Assembly: GCF_014212355.1 (NCBI RefSeq)
Contig: NZ_JACKXD010000002.1
Coordinates: 372,001-436,000, forward strand
DNA: 64,000 nt
Direction: 5' to 3'
From: Halobellus ruber
GTDB taxonomy: Archaea > Halobacteriota > Halobacteria > Halobacteriales > Haloferacaceae
In this document: positions 44,208 to 54,983 of the stretch, one piece after another
How positions within the stretch are numbered: the first letter of the stretch is position 1
Layout of the letters: each line of letters starts with the position of its first letter
Notes under the pieces: model-generated
What the model was told of the DNA's origin: nothing
The model's input: only the letters and a program-made list of their open reading frames with translations
Database searches by the model: none
Made by a program: the position numbers and the translations under genes

Positions 44208-44897
44208 TCACCATACGCGCGTCTGACCGGCGCCCTCGGCCACGAGCGCGGCGGCGGCGACGTGGGCGTACGTGAACAGACAGAGGCCGACGAGCGCCGC
44301 GAGGCTCCGTGCGGCGGTGGTGGCGAGCACGCTCCACGCGAGGACGACCAGAACCGCCGCGCCGACCCACGCGAGGAAGTACGCGCCGCGCGCGGTCCCG
44401 CGGAGCGCCTCCCGTCGGAGGCCGGCCCGGAGCCCCTCGTCGACGGCGACCGCGGCAGCCGCCGGGAACAGATACCCACAGATCACGGTGACAAGCAGCG
44501 AAACGGTCGCAAGCGTCGCGGCCGTCACGCCCTCGACGGCGACCGGAACGACGCCGGTACCGGTGACGTAGCCGACGGCCACCACCGCGACCGCCGGCGG
44601 GAGGAGGTAGGCTACGGTGACGCCGAGCAGCCGCCCGGCGAGCCGCAGGGACGACCACGCGCGAATGGCCGGGAACCCCTCGCCGGCGAGCACGCCCCCG
44701 AGGAGGCCGAAGAACGCGAGAACGGGGGCGAGAGCCAGCGCCGCCGGCACCAGAAACGCCAGGTCGGGCCACAGCGCGCCCGCGACCCGGGCCAACACGC
44801 CGACGAGCAGGACCGAAACGAGACACTTCACGGTCCCGTCGAGCCGCGCTCTGTCCCGGATCGGATACCGGAGGGCGTCGACGAACAACTCACCCAC
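44208..44897 (-). CDS. DUF4013 membrane protein
   Basis: This 229-residue haloarchaeal membrane protein has about six TM helices. The family start MGELFVDALRYPIRDRARLD is followed by LLVGVLARVAGALWPDLAFL, with repeated small-residue helices. Its function is unknown. It lies between the convergent sugar ABC operon and the aldo/keto reductase. Confidence 0.85.
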   Translation of the reverse strand: MGELFVDALRYPIRDRARLDGTVKCLVSVLLVGVLARVAGALWPDLAFLVPAALALAPVLAFFGLLGGVLAGEGFPAIRAWSSLRLAGRLLGVTVAYLLPPAVAVVAVGYVTGTGVVPVAVEGVTAATLATVSLLVTVICGYLFPAAAAVAVDEGLRAGLRREALRGTARGAYFLAWVGAAVLVVLAWSVLATTAARSLAALVGLCLFTYAHVAAAALVAEGAGQTRVW

Positions 44898-45053
44898 CCC
44901 GCGTCGGGGTCGAACCGGGGTGGCTGTGGGGGTCGATCGTCCGGGGCACGTCAGCGGTAGTCCGCGCCGGCGCCGAAAACGATGTCGGTCGCGGCCGGGC
45001 GGCGGAGACGAGGAGCCTCCCTGGACAGGTGCCGAGCGGACCGCGACCGTCTC

Positions 45054-46037
45054 TCACCACCGCTGGTGGACGTGCTCGCGGACCGACTCGTCGTACACCT
45101 CGCGGACGGCCGCGTGGCGCCCGGCGGGGAGCCGCGGGAGGTCGGCGGCCGCGACGTTGTCGCGGACGTGCTCGGGGGTCGACGACCCTGGGATGACCGT
45201 CGAGACCGCGTCGTGATCCAGGATCCACCGGAGGGTGAACTGCGCCATCGACTGCCCGTCCGGCACCAGCGGCCCGATCGCGTCGACGGCGTCTAACCCG
45301 TCCTCGTAGGGGACGCCGGCGAACGTCTCGCCCACGTCGAAGGCCTCGCCGTCGCGGTTGAAGTTCCGGTGGTCGTTCTCCGGAAACTCGGTGTCGGCCG
45401 TCAGCGCCCCGGCTAGCAGGCCTGACGCCAGCGGCACCCGGACGATGACGCCGACGTTGCGGGCGGCGGCCTCCCGGAAGAACGTCTCCCGGGGGCGCTG
45501 CCGGAACGGGTTGAAGATGATCTGGACCGTCTCGACGCCCGGATACTCGATGGCCTTCAGCGCCTCCTCGACGCGTTCGACGCTGACGCCGTAGTGGTCG
45601 ATCCTGTCCTCGTCTTTGAACGTCTCCAGCGCCTCGAAGGTCGCCGGCTCGTAGTAAACGTCCGTGGGCGGGCAGTGCAACTGCACCAGATCGAGGGTCT
45701 CGACGCCCAGCCGCCCGCGGGAGTCGTCGACGAACCCTCGAAGGTTCGATTCGGTGTACCCTTCGGCGACGTGGGGGTCCAGCCGGCGGCCGGCCTTGGT
45801 CGCCACGAACGGCTCCTCGTCGCGCCCTTCGAGCACCTCGCGGATGAGCCGTTCGCTCCGGCCGTCGCCGTACACGTCCGCGGTGTCGAGGAACGTGACT
45901 CCGGCGTCGAGTGCGGCCTCGATCGCCTCACGCGCCTGTGTTTCGGCCACGTCGCCCCAGTCGCCGCCCAGTTGCCAGGTCCCGAGTCCGACCTCCGTGA
46001 CGTCGACGCCGGTCGTCCCGAGTGGTCGCGTCTCCAT
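45054..46037 (-). CDS. Aldo/keto reductase
   Basis: This 327-residue (beta/alpha)8 NADPH-dependent oxidoreductase shows METRPLGTTGVDVTEVGLGT and the catalytic tetrad. Asp and Tyr are in FLDTADVYGDGRSERL, Lys in PFVATKAGRRLD, and His in LVQLHCPPTDV. The C-terminal cofactor site is around DAVSTVIPGSSTPEHVRDN. It probably reduces a sugar or aldehyde; the surrounding genes suggest sugar metabolism. It starts at ATG 46037 and shares the strand of the broken Gfo/Idh gene, 77 bp downstream of it. Confidence 0.93.
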   Translation of the reverse strand: METRPLGTTGVDVTEVGLGTWQLGGDWGDVAETQAREAIEAALDAGVTFLDTADVYGDGRSERLIREVLEGRDEEPFVATKAGRRLDPHVAEGYTESNLRGFVDDSRGRLGVETLDLVQLHCPPTDVYYEPATFEALETFKDEDRIDHYGVSVERVEEALKAIEYPGVETVQIIFNPFRQRPRETFFREAAARNVGVIVRVPLASGLLAGALTADTEFPENDHRNFNRDGEAFDVGETFAGVPYEDGLDAVDAIGPLVPDGQSMAQFTLRWILDHDAVSTVIPGSSTPEHVRDNVAAADLPRLPAGRHAAVREVYDESVREHVHQRW

Positions 46038-46114
46038 ATCGACGGCTACCGTCCCGGCACCCCTAACGCTTCGGGAGTCGGTCGCGGGGCTGGCGTCCGG
46101 CGCACGGCGCCGCT

Positions 46115-46699
46115 TTACGCCACGTCGACGGGCACGCCCCGCGCTGCGCTCTCGTAGAGGGCGTCGATGACGCGCATATTCGCGATGGCCTCGGTGCCGC
46201 CGGTCCGCGGTTCCGCACCGCTGTCGACGCAGTTCGCGAAGGCGGTCACCTGCTCGGCGTACTGATCGACCGGTCCGAACCGTTCGGTGTCTTCGTGGCC
46301 GTCGATCGAGTACGAGAGCGTCGCCGGCGCGTCGGCGGCGACGTCGAACGCGGGCTGGGCCTCCACCCATCCGTTCTCGGCTTCGACCCGGTACCGCTGG
46401 ACCTCGGGGGCGTCGAAGGAGCCGTCGACGTGCGCCATCGCGTCGTCGTACTCGAGGATCCCCATCAAATCGGTGTCGACTCCGGCGCCGCGGGAGTCCC
46501 GCTCGTGGGCGTACACCCGGTCGGGCTCCCCGAGGAACAGCCGCGCGGCCGACACCGCATAGCAGCCGACGTCCATCAGCGCGCCGCCCGCGAGCGACGG
46601 GTCAAGGCGGACGTCGTCCGGACGGCCCTCCAGCCGGAACTTGAACGACGCGTTCACCGCGTGGACGCCGTCGAGTTCCTCCTCGACCAGTTCCGCCGC

Positions 46700-46727
<28 letters not shown>
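46115..46727 (-). pseudogene. Gfo/Idh/MocA oxidoreductase, 5' part removed by tnpB element
   Basis: The C-terminal about 204 codons are intact, from YRYHPRTERAAELVEEELDG through VNASFKFRLEGRPDD and the family GGALMDVGCYAVSAARLFLG to the stop at 46115. The NAD-binding Rossmann half is absent. The reading frame breaks precisely where the tnpB element begins, and no N-terminal half is visible beyond 48110 on the far side. The insertion was therefore accompanied or followed by deletion. Homologues are sugar dehydrogenases such as D-xylose or D-galactose types. Confidence 0.85.
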
Positions 46728-48110
<1,383 letters not shown>

Positions 48111-48199
48111 TTTCTATAAGTCGTGCGTCGGGACGGAATCGGTGGCGGGCCGACCGGTTTATGCCCTCGGGTCACCCTTCTCCGGACGAACTACCCCGT

Positions 48200-49273
48200 A
48201 TGTACGAGGTACGCGCACCGGGTCGGGTGAACCTCATCGGCGAGCACACCGACTACACCGGCGGCGACGCGATGCCGATCGCGACCGACCTCCACACGGC
48301 CCTGACCGCCGAACCGGCAGACCACGTCGAGGTCAGCTCGGCCGCGCTCGACGCCGACGGCCGGTTCGACCCGACGGGCTTCGAGCCCGACGGCACCTGG
48401 CTCGACTACGTCAAGGGCGTCTATCACGTGCTCCGGGCCGACGGGTACGACCCCGGGGGCTTCCGTGGCGAACTCGGCGGCGACCTCCCGCTCGGCTCGG
48501 GGCTGAGCTCGTCGGCGAGCCTCGAACTCGCCGTCCTCGCCTTTCTGGAGGACGCTTACGACCTCGGGATCGACCGGACCGAGCTGGCGCTGCTCGGACA
48601 GCGGGTCGAGAACGACTACGTCGGGGTCTCCTGCGGGGTTATGGACCAGTTTGCGGTGGCGCTCTGTCGGGCGGGGAGTGCGCTCCACATCGACACGGGG
48701 ACGTTGGCGTCCGATCCCGTCCCGATTCCCGCCGACGCGCGGGTGCTCGTGTTCCACACCGGGGTCGAGCGCGAACTCGTGGATTCGGCGTACAACGAAC
48801 GGCGCTCGACAGTCGAGGCCGCCCTGGACCGTCTCGGGCGGGACTCCTCGAAGGCCGTGACCGAGGCCGACCTCGCGGAGTTGCCTGCCCTGGAGCGTCA
48901 ACGCCTGGGGTACATCAGACGCGAGAACCAGCGCGTCGTGGAGGCGAAAGACGCCCTCACGGCCGGCGACCTCGACCGCTTCGGCGACCTGTTGACGGCA
49001 GCACACCGCGACATTGCCGACAATTACGGGGCGAGCTGTCCGGAGCTCGATCTCGTCGTCCGGGCGGCCGTCGACGCCGGCGCGTACGGCGCGCGGTTGA
49101 CCGGGGCAGGATGGGGCGGGGCCGCGGTTGCGGTCGTCGACGTCGAGAACGCGGACGCGGTCGCCCGTGCGGTCGAATCGAGATACGCCGAGCAGTTCCC
49201 CCACCACGACTCGGAATCGTATCTGATCGAACCGTCCGCAGGGGTGACTGTCGAGCGGCAGAGCCGGAGCTGA
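48200..49273 (+). CDS. galK: Galactokinase (GHMP kinase)
   Basis: This 357-residue kinase phosphorylates galactose at C1 with ATP. The galactokinase signature GRVNLIGEHTDYTGGDAMPI is at the N-terminus. The phosphate-binding loop LPLGSGLSSSASLELAVLAF is central. The catalytic-base region is GVSCGVMDQFAVAL, and the third GHMP motif is GARLTGAGWGGAAVAVVD. ATG 48200 gives the canonical start. A TATA-like TTTCTATAAG at 48108-48117 lies just outside the tnpB element's left end, so the insertion may have altered its promoter. Confidence 0.94.
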   Translation: MYEVRAPGRVNLIGEHTDYTGGDAMPIATDLHTALTAEPADHVEVSSAALDADGRFDPTGFEPDGTWLDYVKGVYHVLRADGYDPGGFRGELGGDLPLGSGLSSSASLELAVLAFLEDAYDLGIDRTELALLGQRVENDYVGVSCGVMDQFAVALCRAGSALHIDTGTLASDPVPIPADARVLVFHTGVERELVDSAYNERRSTVEAALDRLGRDSSKAVTEADLAELPALERQRLGYIRRENQRVVEAKDALTAGDLDRFGDLLTAAHRDIADNYGASCPELDLVVRAAVDAGAYGARLTGAGWGGAAVAVVDVENADAVARAVESRYAEQFPHHDSESYLIEPSAGVTVERQSRS

Positions 49274-49779
49274 TCGCCGTCAGGCTGCCGGTTTCTTCGA
49301 TGGACGGTAGCGCACCTCCGTTGATTCCGGCGGCAGAAGCTCGGAGGCTCGGCCGTCCACGGGAGATGGCAGCCGTCACAAACGCCAGCGGTGAGTCCTC
49401 CCGACGATCAAATGTCCGCTTTACTAAAGTATACGGTAGAAAATTCAAGCTATCATCTACGAAGACGGAGGTTTGAACTACATTCCGCTATACAAAATCG
49501 AGTGGAGGAACTCTGCCCACGAAAATATTTGAGAGTTTTTTATATAGAAAATATGATTTTATCCCACCGTCGTTCGACCGCGGTGCTGTCCTGAGGGCGT
49601 CCGCGACCGGAACCGCTCTCGGGGCCTCCCGCGGTCCCACCAACCGTCGAACCGCTGCAGGCGAACGACGCTCCACCCCGCAGTTCTCCGCCCCTGGTTG
49701 CGTCGGTCGTAGACCTCTCTAAGGATAATCCAGGCGGTCGTGCAACGGTTCCGTATGCATCAGCGCTCTACCGTCGGGG
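49274..49779. other. 506-bp intergenic stretch, no supported gene
   Basis: It contains AT-rich patches (49425-49570) with a TATA-like TTTTTTATATAGAA at 49535-49548 that may be the orphaned promoter of the decayed ligase gene downstream. I see no conserved coding, tRNA or palindrome. Confidence 0.5.
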
Positions 49780-51286
49780 TACCGGCAGTCACGAACCTCT
49801 CCCGGATCGCCGCCGAGAACAACCCGGAAAGGTCGCGTTCGGCAACGGCGTCGACGCTGAGACGGCGACGTGAGCGGAGTTCGACGAGCGGAGCAGCCGA
49901 GCGGGGCGCACGGCTTCGGAGAGTCCTCGCACAGGGGGACCGGATCGCGCTGCTCTGTGAGGACTCCCTCGAACACGCGGTCCTCCGGAACGGCGGGCTG
50001 TATCGTCTCGAAGCCCCACATCCGAGCGTCCCCGAACACGCCCGGACACTGCATCGACCCGCTCCGGCCGAAGGTGCTCGTCGTCGACGAATCGACCGCC
50101 GAGATGTACGAGGAGCGTCTGAAAGACGAGATCGACACCGACCTCGACGCCGTCGTTACCACGGGATCGCCGCAACAGGGCTACGAGGCGGGGTACGACT
50201 CGTTCCTGGCCAACCGGCCGACGAAAGAGCCGGATGTGCGGTTCGGGAAGACGACACGCCGGTCGTGATGTGGACCTCGGGGACGACCGGCGAGCCGAAG
50301 GGGTGGTGCCACACGAACCGCGGGCTCTACTTCCGGGCGAACACGCTGGTGCCCTCTACGAACTCCACCGCTCGGCGCGGCAGCCGCACGTGTTCACGCC
50401 CCCCTTCGCGGCGTGGTACTCGGTCGTGCTCCCTGCGCTCCTTTCGGGGGCGACCACCTTCTTCCGGAGCACGTGGGACCCGGGGCGTACCTCCGGATGA
50501 TCGACGAACTCGACCTCGCCACCGCACTCCCGGTGCCGACGATGTGGCGCGGCGTCCCGAACGTCGATTCCTTCGACGAGTACGACCCGAGTTCGCTCGG
50601 GGTCGGTGCCGTCCGCGGGTGAGGGCCTGGACGCGACGGCGTTGCGTCGGCTCCGGGAGAACGTCCGTGAGGTGGTGAAAAACTCCTACGCCGCGACGGT
50701 GATGCAGAACGCCCAACTCACCGCCGAGAACGTCGAGAGCGTCGGCAAGCCCGTCCCGGGCGTTCAGGTCCGGATCGTCGACCGGAACGGCGGCTCCGAG
50801 GGCGCCAAGCCGCCGGGCGAGGCCGGCGAGATCGCGGTCCGGGCGCCGGACTGTCCGGTGTGGGCGAAGAAGCGGACCGACAAGACCGGAGAGATGTTCG
50901 AGGACGGGTGGTGGTACTACGGCGACCTCGGCTACACGGACGAGTCGGGGTTCGCCTCCCTCCAGGGACGGACGGATCTGATGATCATATCGAAGTGGAT
51001 CAAAATCTACCCCTCGCCGGTCGAGGAGGTCTTCAACGCCCACCCCGACCTCAACAAGTCGGCGATCGTCGGCGTCGACGACGAGTACGGCGAGAAGGTG
51101 ACCGCGGACGTCCACTCGCCGAACCCCGACCTGACCGCCGGGGAGTTAGACCAGTGGTGTCTCGACAGCGACGAGACCGCGCGGATGGAGCGCCCCCGGG
51201 AGTACCGCTTCGTCGACGAGTCGCTCCCCCGGACCTCTACCGGAGCGCTCGATCGGCTGGGTGCGAAAAACGAGGATCCCCAATAA
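49780..51286 (+). pseudogene. AMP-forming acyl-CoA synthetase, multiply frameshifted
   Basis: Fragments of one ligase are spread over all three plus frames. These are GDRIALLCEDSLEHAV near 49940, PKVLVVDESTAEMYEERLKD near 50080, PVVMWTSGTTGEPKGWCHTN (the P-loop) at 50262, and PHVFTPPFAAWYSVVLPALL near 50390. The C-terminal domain runs from about 50640 to the stop. At least four frame changes are needed. The motif that should end TSTGKLDR reads TSTGALDRLG, so the catalytic A10 lysine is lost, and SKGIKIYP has become SKWIKIYP. This is an old pseudogene. Confidence 0.88.
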
Positions 51287-51295
51287 CGTGTCGCC

Positions 51296-52438
51296 TTACG
51301 GCTCGTAACCCTGCATCGCGAGGGCGTCCTCCAGGGCGGAGAGAACGAGTCGGACGTTCTGCGGCCGCGCAGAGTAGCCCATACAGCCGATCCGAAGGAT
51401 CTCACCCTCCAGGTCGCCGAGGCCGCTCGCGATCTCAAGGTTGTACTGCTCTTGGACCTCCGCGAGCAGGCGTGTGTCGTCGATGCCGTCGGGGATCCGA
51501 ACCGCGTTCAGAGAGGGCAGCCAGAACTCGTCGTCGGGGTTCAGTTCGAGACCCAGCTCCTCGACGCCCTCCTTGAGCCGGGTGGCCATCTCGCGGTGGC
51601 GCCCCCACCGCGCCTCCAGTCCCTCCTCGGCGACCAGCTGGAGCGCCTCCCGTAGCGCGTAGACGTTCGTGATCGGCGCGGTGTGGTGGTACGACCGGTC
51701 CTCGCCCCAGTAGCCCTCCAGGAGGGAGAGATCCAGATACCACGACCGAACGTCGGTGTCGCGGCCGAGAACCTTCTCCATCGTCCGGTCGTTGACGGTG
51801 AGCGGGCTCGCGCCCGGCGGACACGACAGGCACTTCTGGCCGCCCGAGTACGCGACGTCGACGTCCCACTCGTCGACGCGGAGTTCGACGCCGCCCAGCG
51901 ACGTCACGGTGTCTGCGATGACGTACGCGTCGTGTTCGTGGGCGATACTCGTGAGCTCCGGCACCTGCGGCTGCACCACGCCGGTGCTCGTCTCGGCGTG
52001 GACGAACCCGAACACCTCGGGGTCGTGTCGGTCGAACGCCGCGGCGACGTCGTCGGGGTCCAGCGGCTCCCCCCACGGGGCGTCCACGTGGACGACCTCG
52101 CCGCCCGCCCGCTGTGCCATCGACGCCATCCGGCCGCCGAAGTAGCCGTTCGTCGGCACGAGGACGGTGTCGCCGGGTTCGACGACGTTCGCGAACGCGG
52201 TCTCCATCGACGCCGACCCGGTCCCGCTCACCGGGATCGTCCAGCGGTTCTCGGTCTGGAACGTGTAGCGAAGGAGCTCCTGGACCTCGTTCATAATCTC
52301 GATGAACGACGCGTCGAGGTGGCCGATGAGCGGCGCGCTCATAATCCTGAGCACGCGCGGGTGGACCTCGCTCGGGCCGGGGCCCATCAGCGTCCGTTCC
52401 GGGGGATCGAGCGGTTCGGTATCCGGTGGCTGTAGCAT
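51296..52438 (-). CDS. Class V aminotransferase (alanine/serine-glyoxylate type)
   Basis: This 380-residue PLP enzyme has the family start [20 protein letters not shown]. The Asp that pairs with the cofactor pyridine is in [15 protein letters not shown], the Schiff-base Lys in [20 protein letters not shown], and the C-terminal motif is [15 protein letters not shown]. It probably transfers an amino group from alanine or serine to glyoxylate. It is the only intact gene in a decayed neighbourhood and is convergent with the acyl-CoA synthetase pseudogene, 9 bp apart. Confidence 0.92.
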   Translation of the reverse strand: MLQPPDTEPLDPPERTLMGPGPSEVHPRVLRIMSAPLIGHLDASFIEIMNEVQELLRYTFQTENRWTIPVSGTGSASMETAFANVVEPGDTVLVPTNGYFGGRMASMAQRAGGEVVHVDAPWGEPLDPDDVAAAFDRHDPEVFGFVHAETSTGVVQPQVPELTSIAHEHDAYVIADTVTSLGGVELRVDEWDVDVAYSGGQKCLSCPPGASPLTVNDRTMEKVLGRDTDVRSWYLDLSLLEGYWGEDRSYHHTAPITNVYALREALQLVAEEGLEARWGRHREMATRLKEGVEELGLELNPDDEFWLPSLNAVRIPDGIDDTRLLAEVQEQYNLEIASGLGDLEGEILRIGCMGYSARPQNVRLVLSALEDALAMQGYEP

Positions 52439-52579
52439 ACGAGAAGTACCGAACACCTGCGGACTAAAACCAACCGATCCACGTCGGCGCGGAACCCACC
52501 CTCGCGAGGGGGTCGGAACTCGAAAGCCGCCGCAGCCGGGAAAACATTCATATAATAACTGTCCGGCCGACCGCGGTAC

Positions 52580-52785
52580 TGTTTAGTTAAGAGTGACATC
52601 GACGAGAGCGGAGGAGTGTAAACTGCGGAAGCCCCCGCGCTCTCGACTCGATGGCTTCGCTGTGGTCCTCGGCGCTCGCTTCGCTCGCGCCTGTGGTCCT
52701 TGCTTCAGCCGTCTTCGTCGAGAGCGCGGCCCCTTCCATTCCCGCCCGAGGATGGTTTTCCTGCCAGCTATCGCTTAACTAAACA
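52580..52785. mobile_element. MITE-like element, 206 bp with 12-bp terminal inverted repeats
   Basis: Perfect termini TGTTTAGTTAAG (52580-52591) and CTTAACTAAACA (52774-52785) enclose non-coding sequence. A second, nested perfect 12-bp inverted repeat CGCGCTCTCGAC/GTCGAGAGCGCG lies at 52636-52647 and 52717-52728. No transposase can be encoded. No target duplication is evident at the boundaries. Confidence 0.75.
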
Positions 52786-53182
52786 CGACCCCGACCGCCT
52801 ACCGAACTATCAAGTGGAGAACACGACACCGATAGGATGGAAACTCGGTACGAGTGGACGAGCGTGGTCTTTCAGCGACAGTATGAAGTAGGCCGTCGAG
52901 GCGGCGGGCAGTCCGGTAGAACTCACCCCGCGACTTCGGCGTCGGACGGTTCACCAAGGTCACCGACGAGATCACGAACTGGACCGGGGAACGGCGCTCC
53001 CGGCGGAGGACCTGTGCCTTCGCGGACCAGGCGTACCATATGACCGATCACTACGTTGTGACCCGACGCACCGGAGTTCCACGCGGACTTCGCCGTCAAC
53101 GACTTCGACGACGCCGAACCCGGGGCGGCGAAACAGCTCGTCGTGGCCAACCCGAACGGGATGTTCCCCGGCGACGCGATCC
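52786..53182. other. Decayed stretch with short coding-like fragments
   Basis: Between the MITE-like element and the dehydrogenase remnant are two short frames, AVEAAGSPVELTPRDFGVGR near 52890 and PEFHADFAVNDFDDAEPGAA near 53067. They have haloarchaeal composition but no recognised family and no start or stop context. A CGACAGTATGA at 52873-52883 matches the right end of the family 1 palindrome. Probably several fused gene remnants. Confidence 0.45.
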
Positions 53183-53579
53183 CGAGACGTTGCTGGCCGA
53201 CAGCGACGTCGTGATCCTCACGCCGGAGCTTACCGACGAGACCAGGGGGTTGATCGGCGCGTCCGAACTCGAGACGATGCGGTCGTCGGCGATCCTCGTG
53301 AACGTCTCCCGCGGCCCGGTGGTCGACGAGGCGGCGCTGATCGACGCCCTGCGCGATGACCGCATCCCCGGTGCGGGCCTCGATGTCTTCGCCGAGGAAC
53401 CGCTCGGCGGGGACTCGCCGCTCTCGGACCTCGACACCCTCGTCCCGACGCCGCACATCGCCGCGATGACCGCCGAAAGTCGCGCGGACACCACCGACCA
53501 GCTCGTCGAGGACGTGCTCCGACTGGTCGACGATCGGCCGATCATAGACCGGTACGTCGTCGTCGACGGTGAGTCCTGA
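53183..53579 (+). pseudogene. D-isomer 2-hydroxyacid dehydrogenase, C-terminal fragment
   Basis: The last 130 or so codons of a 2-hydroxyacid dehydrogenase are intact. They include LLADSDVVILTPELTDETRG, the NAD-domain signature SSAILVNVSRGPVVDEAALI and the catalytic-His region LVPTPHIAAMTAES. The first two thirds, including the substrate domain and the NAD-binding GxGxxG, are missing, and upstream sequence is unrelated and out of frame. Loss of the dinucleotide loop means no activity is expected. Confidence 0.8.
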
Positions 53580-54065
53580 CACCACTACCGTGGGCCGTCC
53601 GGTCCCCTCCCGCGCCCGCTCCCGGCAATGCTTCCCCCGTACGGTAGCCGCTTGTGGCGAAAACATATGATCACATTCCGTCCGGTATCGCCGTAACTCA
53701 CGGGAAGAGCCCCTACCATCGATCGAGTTGTTTAAAAATAACGATCGTACACGCATTATATTGAGCGTGCTGAACCGGACTAACACGCCTTGTTCCAGTG
53801 TTGGAGCGGACCTGTGACGACGGAGCCCGTTCGTTCGTTCAAAAGTTACCGTCCGGGATATTCAGGCGGTTCTGGTTCGTCGGTGATGCGATACTCCGAC
53901 CGTATCGGGCCCCTCGCTCGGGGACCCGGTGGCGGGGAGTACGACACCGCCGGCGTTGCTGATCGCGCCGGCAAAGTCGTTGGCCCTCGATTCGGATCGA
54001 TAATTATCGATGGATAACGGCCTCGCTCACTCCGATCCGCCGGTCCGGCATCGGCCGTCGGGCCC
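53580..54065. other. 486-bp stretch without a supported gene
   Basis: It holds an AT-rich patch (53725-53765) including TTATATTGAGC and a 75-codon frame at 53790-54017 without recognisable domain. It may be the decayed 5' part of the IclR-type remnant that follows. Confidence 0.45.
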
Positions 54066-54066
54066 G

Positions 54067-54179
54067 GCTCGCTCGGTATCGCCGTGCCGACGGGTCGTAT
54101 CCGCGACGAGGAGTACCGGGGGACGCTGCTGCAGATCCTCCGGGAGCTGGTGAACACTGTCGCGATCAACTACCGGTAG
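54067..54179 (+). pseudogene. IclR-type regulator, C-terminal remnant
   Basis: Sequence resembling the end of an IclR ligand domain is present: GSLGIAVPTGRIRDEEYR, then (after a one-base frameshift at about 54120) TLLQILRELVNTVAINYR and a stop. IclR proteins end with a similar SxSGPTxR...ELNL block. Nothing of the HTH is recognisable upstream. Confidence 0.5.
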
Positions 54180-54236
54180 GGGAACTGACGCGACCGATCA
54201 CGAGCAGCCGACGCGGTCGCCACGCTTATCGGTCGG

Positions 54237-54703
54237 CTAACGCCCGCCGCACGCCGTCGGGGATCGACTGGGGCTCGTTCTCCGGTTTCGACGCGGTAAT
54301 ATGCTGTTTTCACGCCCTGAACCGAACGTTCCCCGCGGCGTCCGTCGCGGTGAACTCCAGCCTCGAGCTCCTGTCGCCCGTGTCGGGGTCGATGGAGGTG
54401 GTGAAAACGTCGCCGATCTTCGGGGTCGCTCGAAGCCCGTGTGCATCGACACGATCGGGAAGTGGATCCCGTAGTCGTCGGGGACGTCCCCGCGCGCAGA
54501 CGTTCGTCGTAAAGCCACACAGCAGCAACGTGTCGACGCCCTCCGCCCGGGGAACGCGTCCGCGACGAGCGTGATACCGCCGCTCTCGACCGGGGTCTCT
54601 ACCTCGCGCTCGACGACGACGTCGTACTCCCGCGCCGAGATTTCCCGGCCGACTCCCGTCCTGTTGGGGATTCCGCCGCCCGACGCATGGGGTACACCAC
54701 CGC
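54237..54703 (-). pseudogene. Isochorismatase-family cysteine hydrolase, frameshifted
   Basis: Fragments in different minus frames include the nucleophile motif EGVDTLLLCGFTTNVC (about 54505-54550) and a continuation reading DVPDDYGIHFPIVSMHTGFE. The C-terminal part then shifts again (IGDVFTTSIDPDTGDRSSRL). The N-terminal Asp and Lys of the triad cannot be found in frame. The upstream spacer 54704-54983 is AT-rich, without another gene. Confidence 0.65.
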
Positions 54704-54983
54704 AATAACTCTGATAAATATTCAGGTAGTTAACGATCTCCGGTGGACCTCACGACCGGGTCCGCGTCAGCCTGGCGTGGCCGTACGTCCGGAGGCTCGA
54801 AGCCAAATATAAAATAAAGAACCGATTTGGATATTAATCAAGAAAAATAGATGTGAAATTGGGATTCAGATGGATAACGAAGATCCGAGACGAAAATTGG
54901 ACTGAGCCGTTTCGAGGATATATACATATCAGATCACCTATCTTACTGCCGGGATCCACTGACGACCCGGCGGGGCCGGCAGT

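Noticed and set aside
53790-54017. 75-codon plus-strand frame
   Set aside because: It has a Gly/Ser/Arg-rich sequence without a domain, located in a decayed region. More likely residual coding sequence of a lost regulator.
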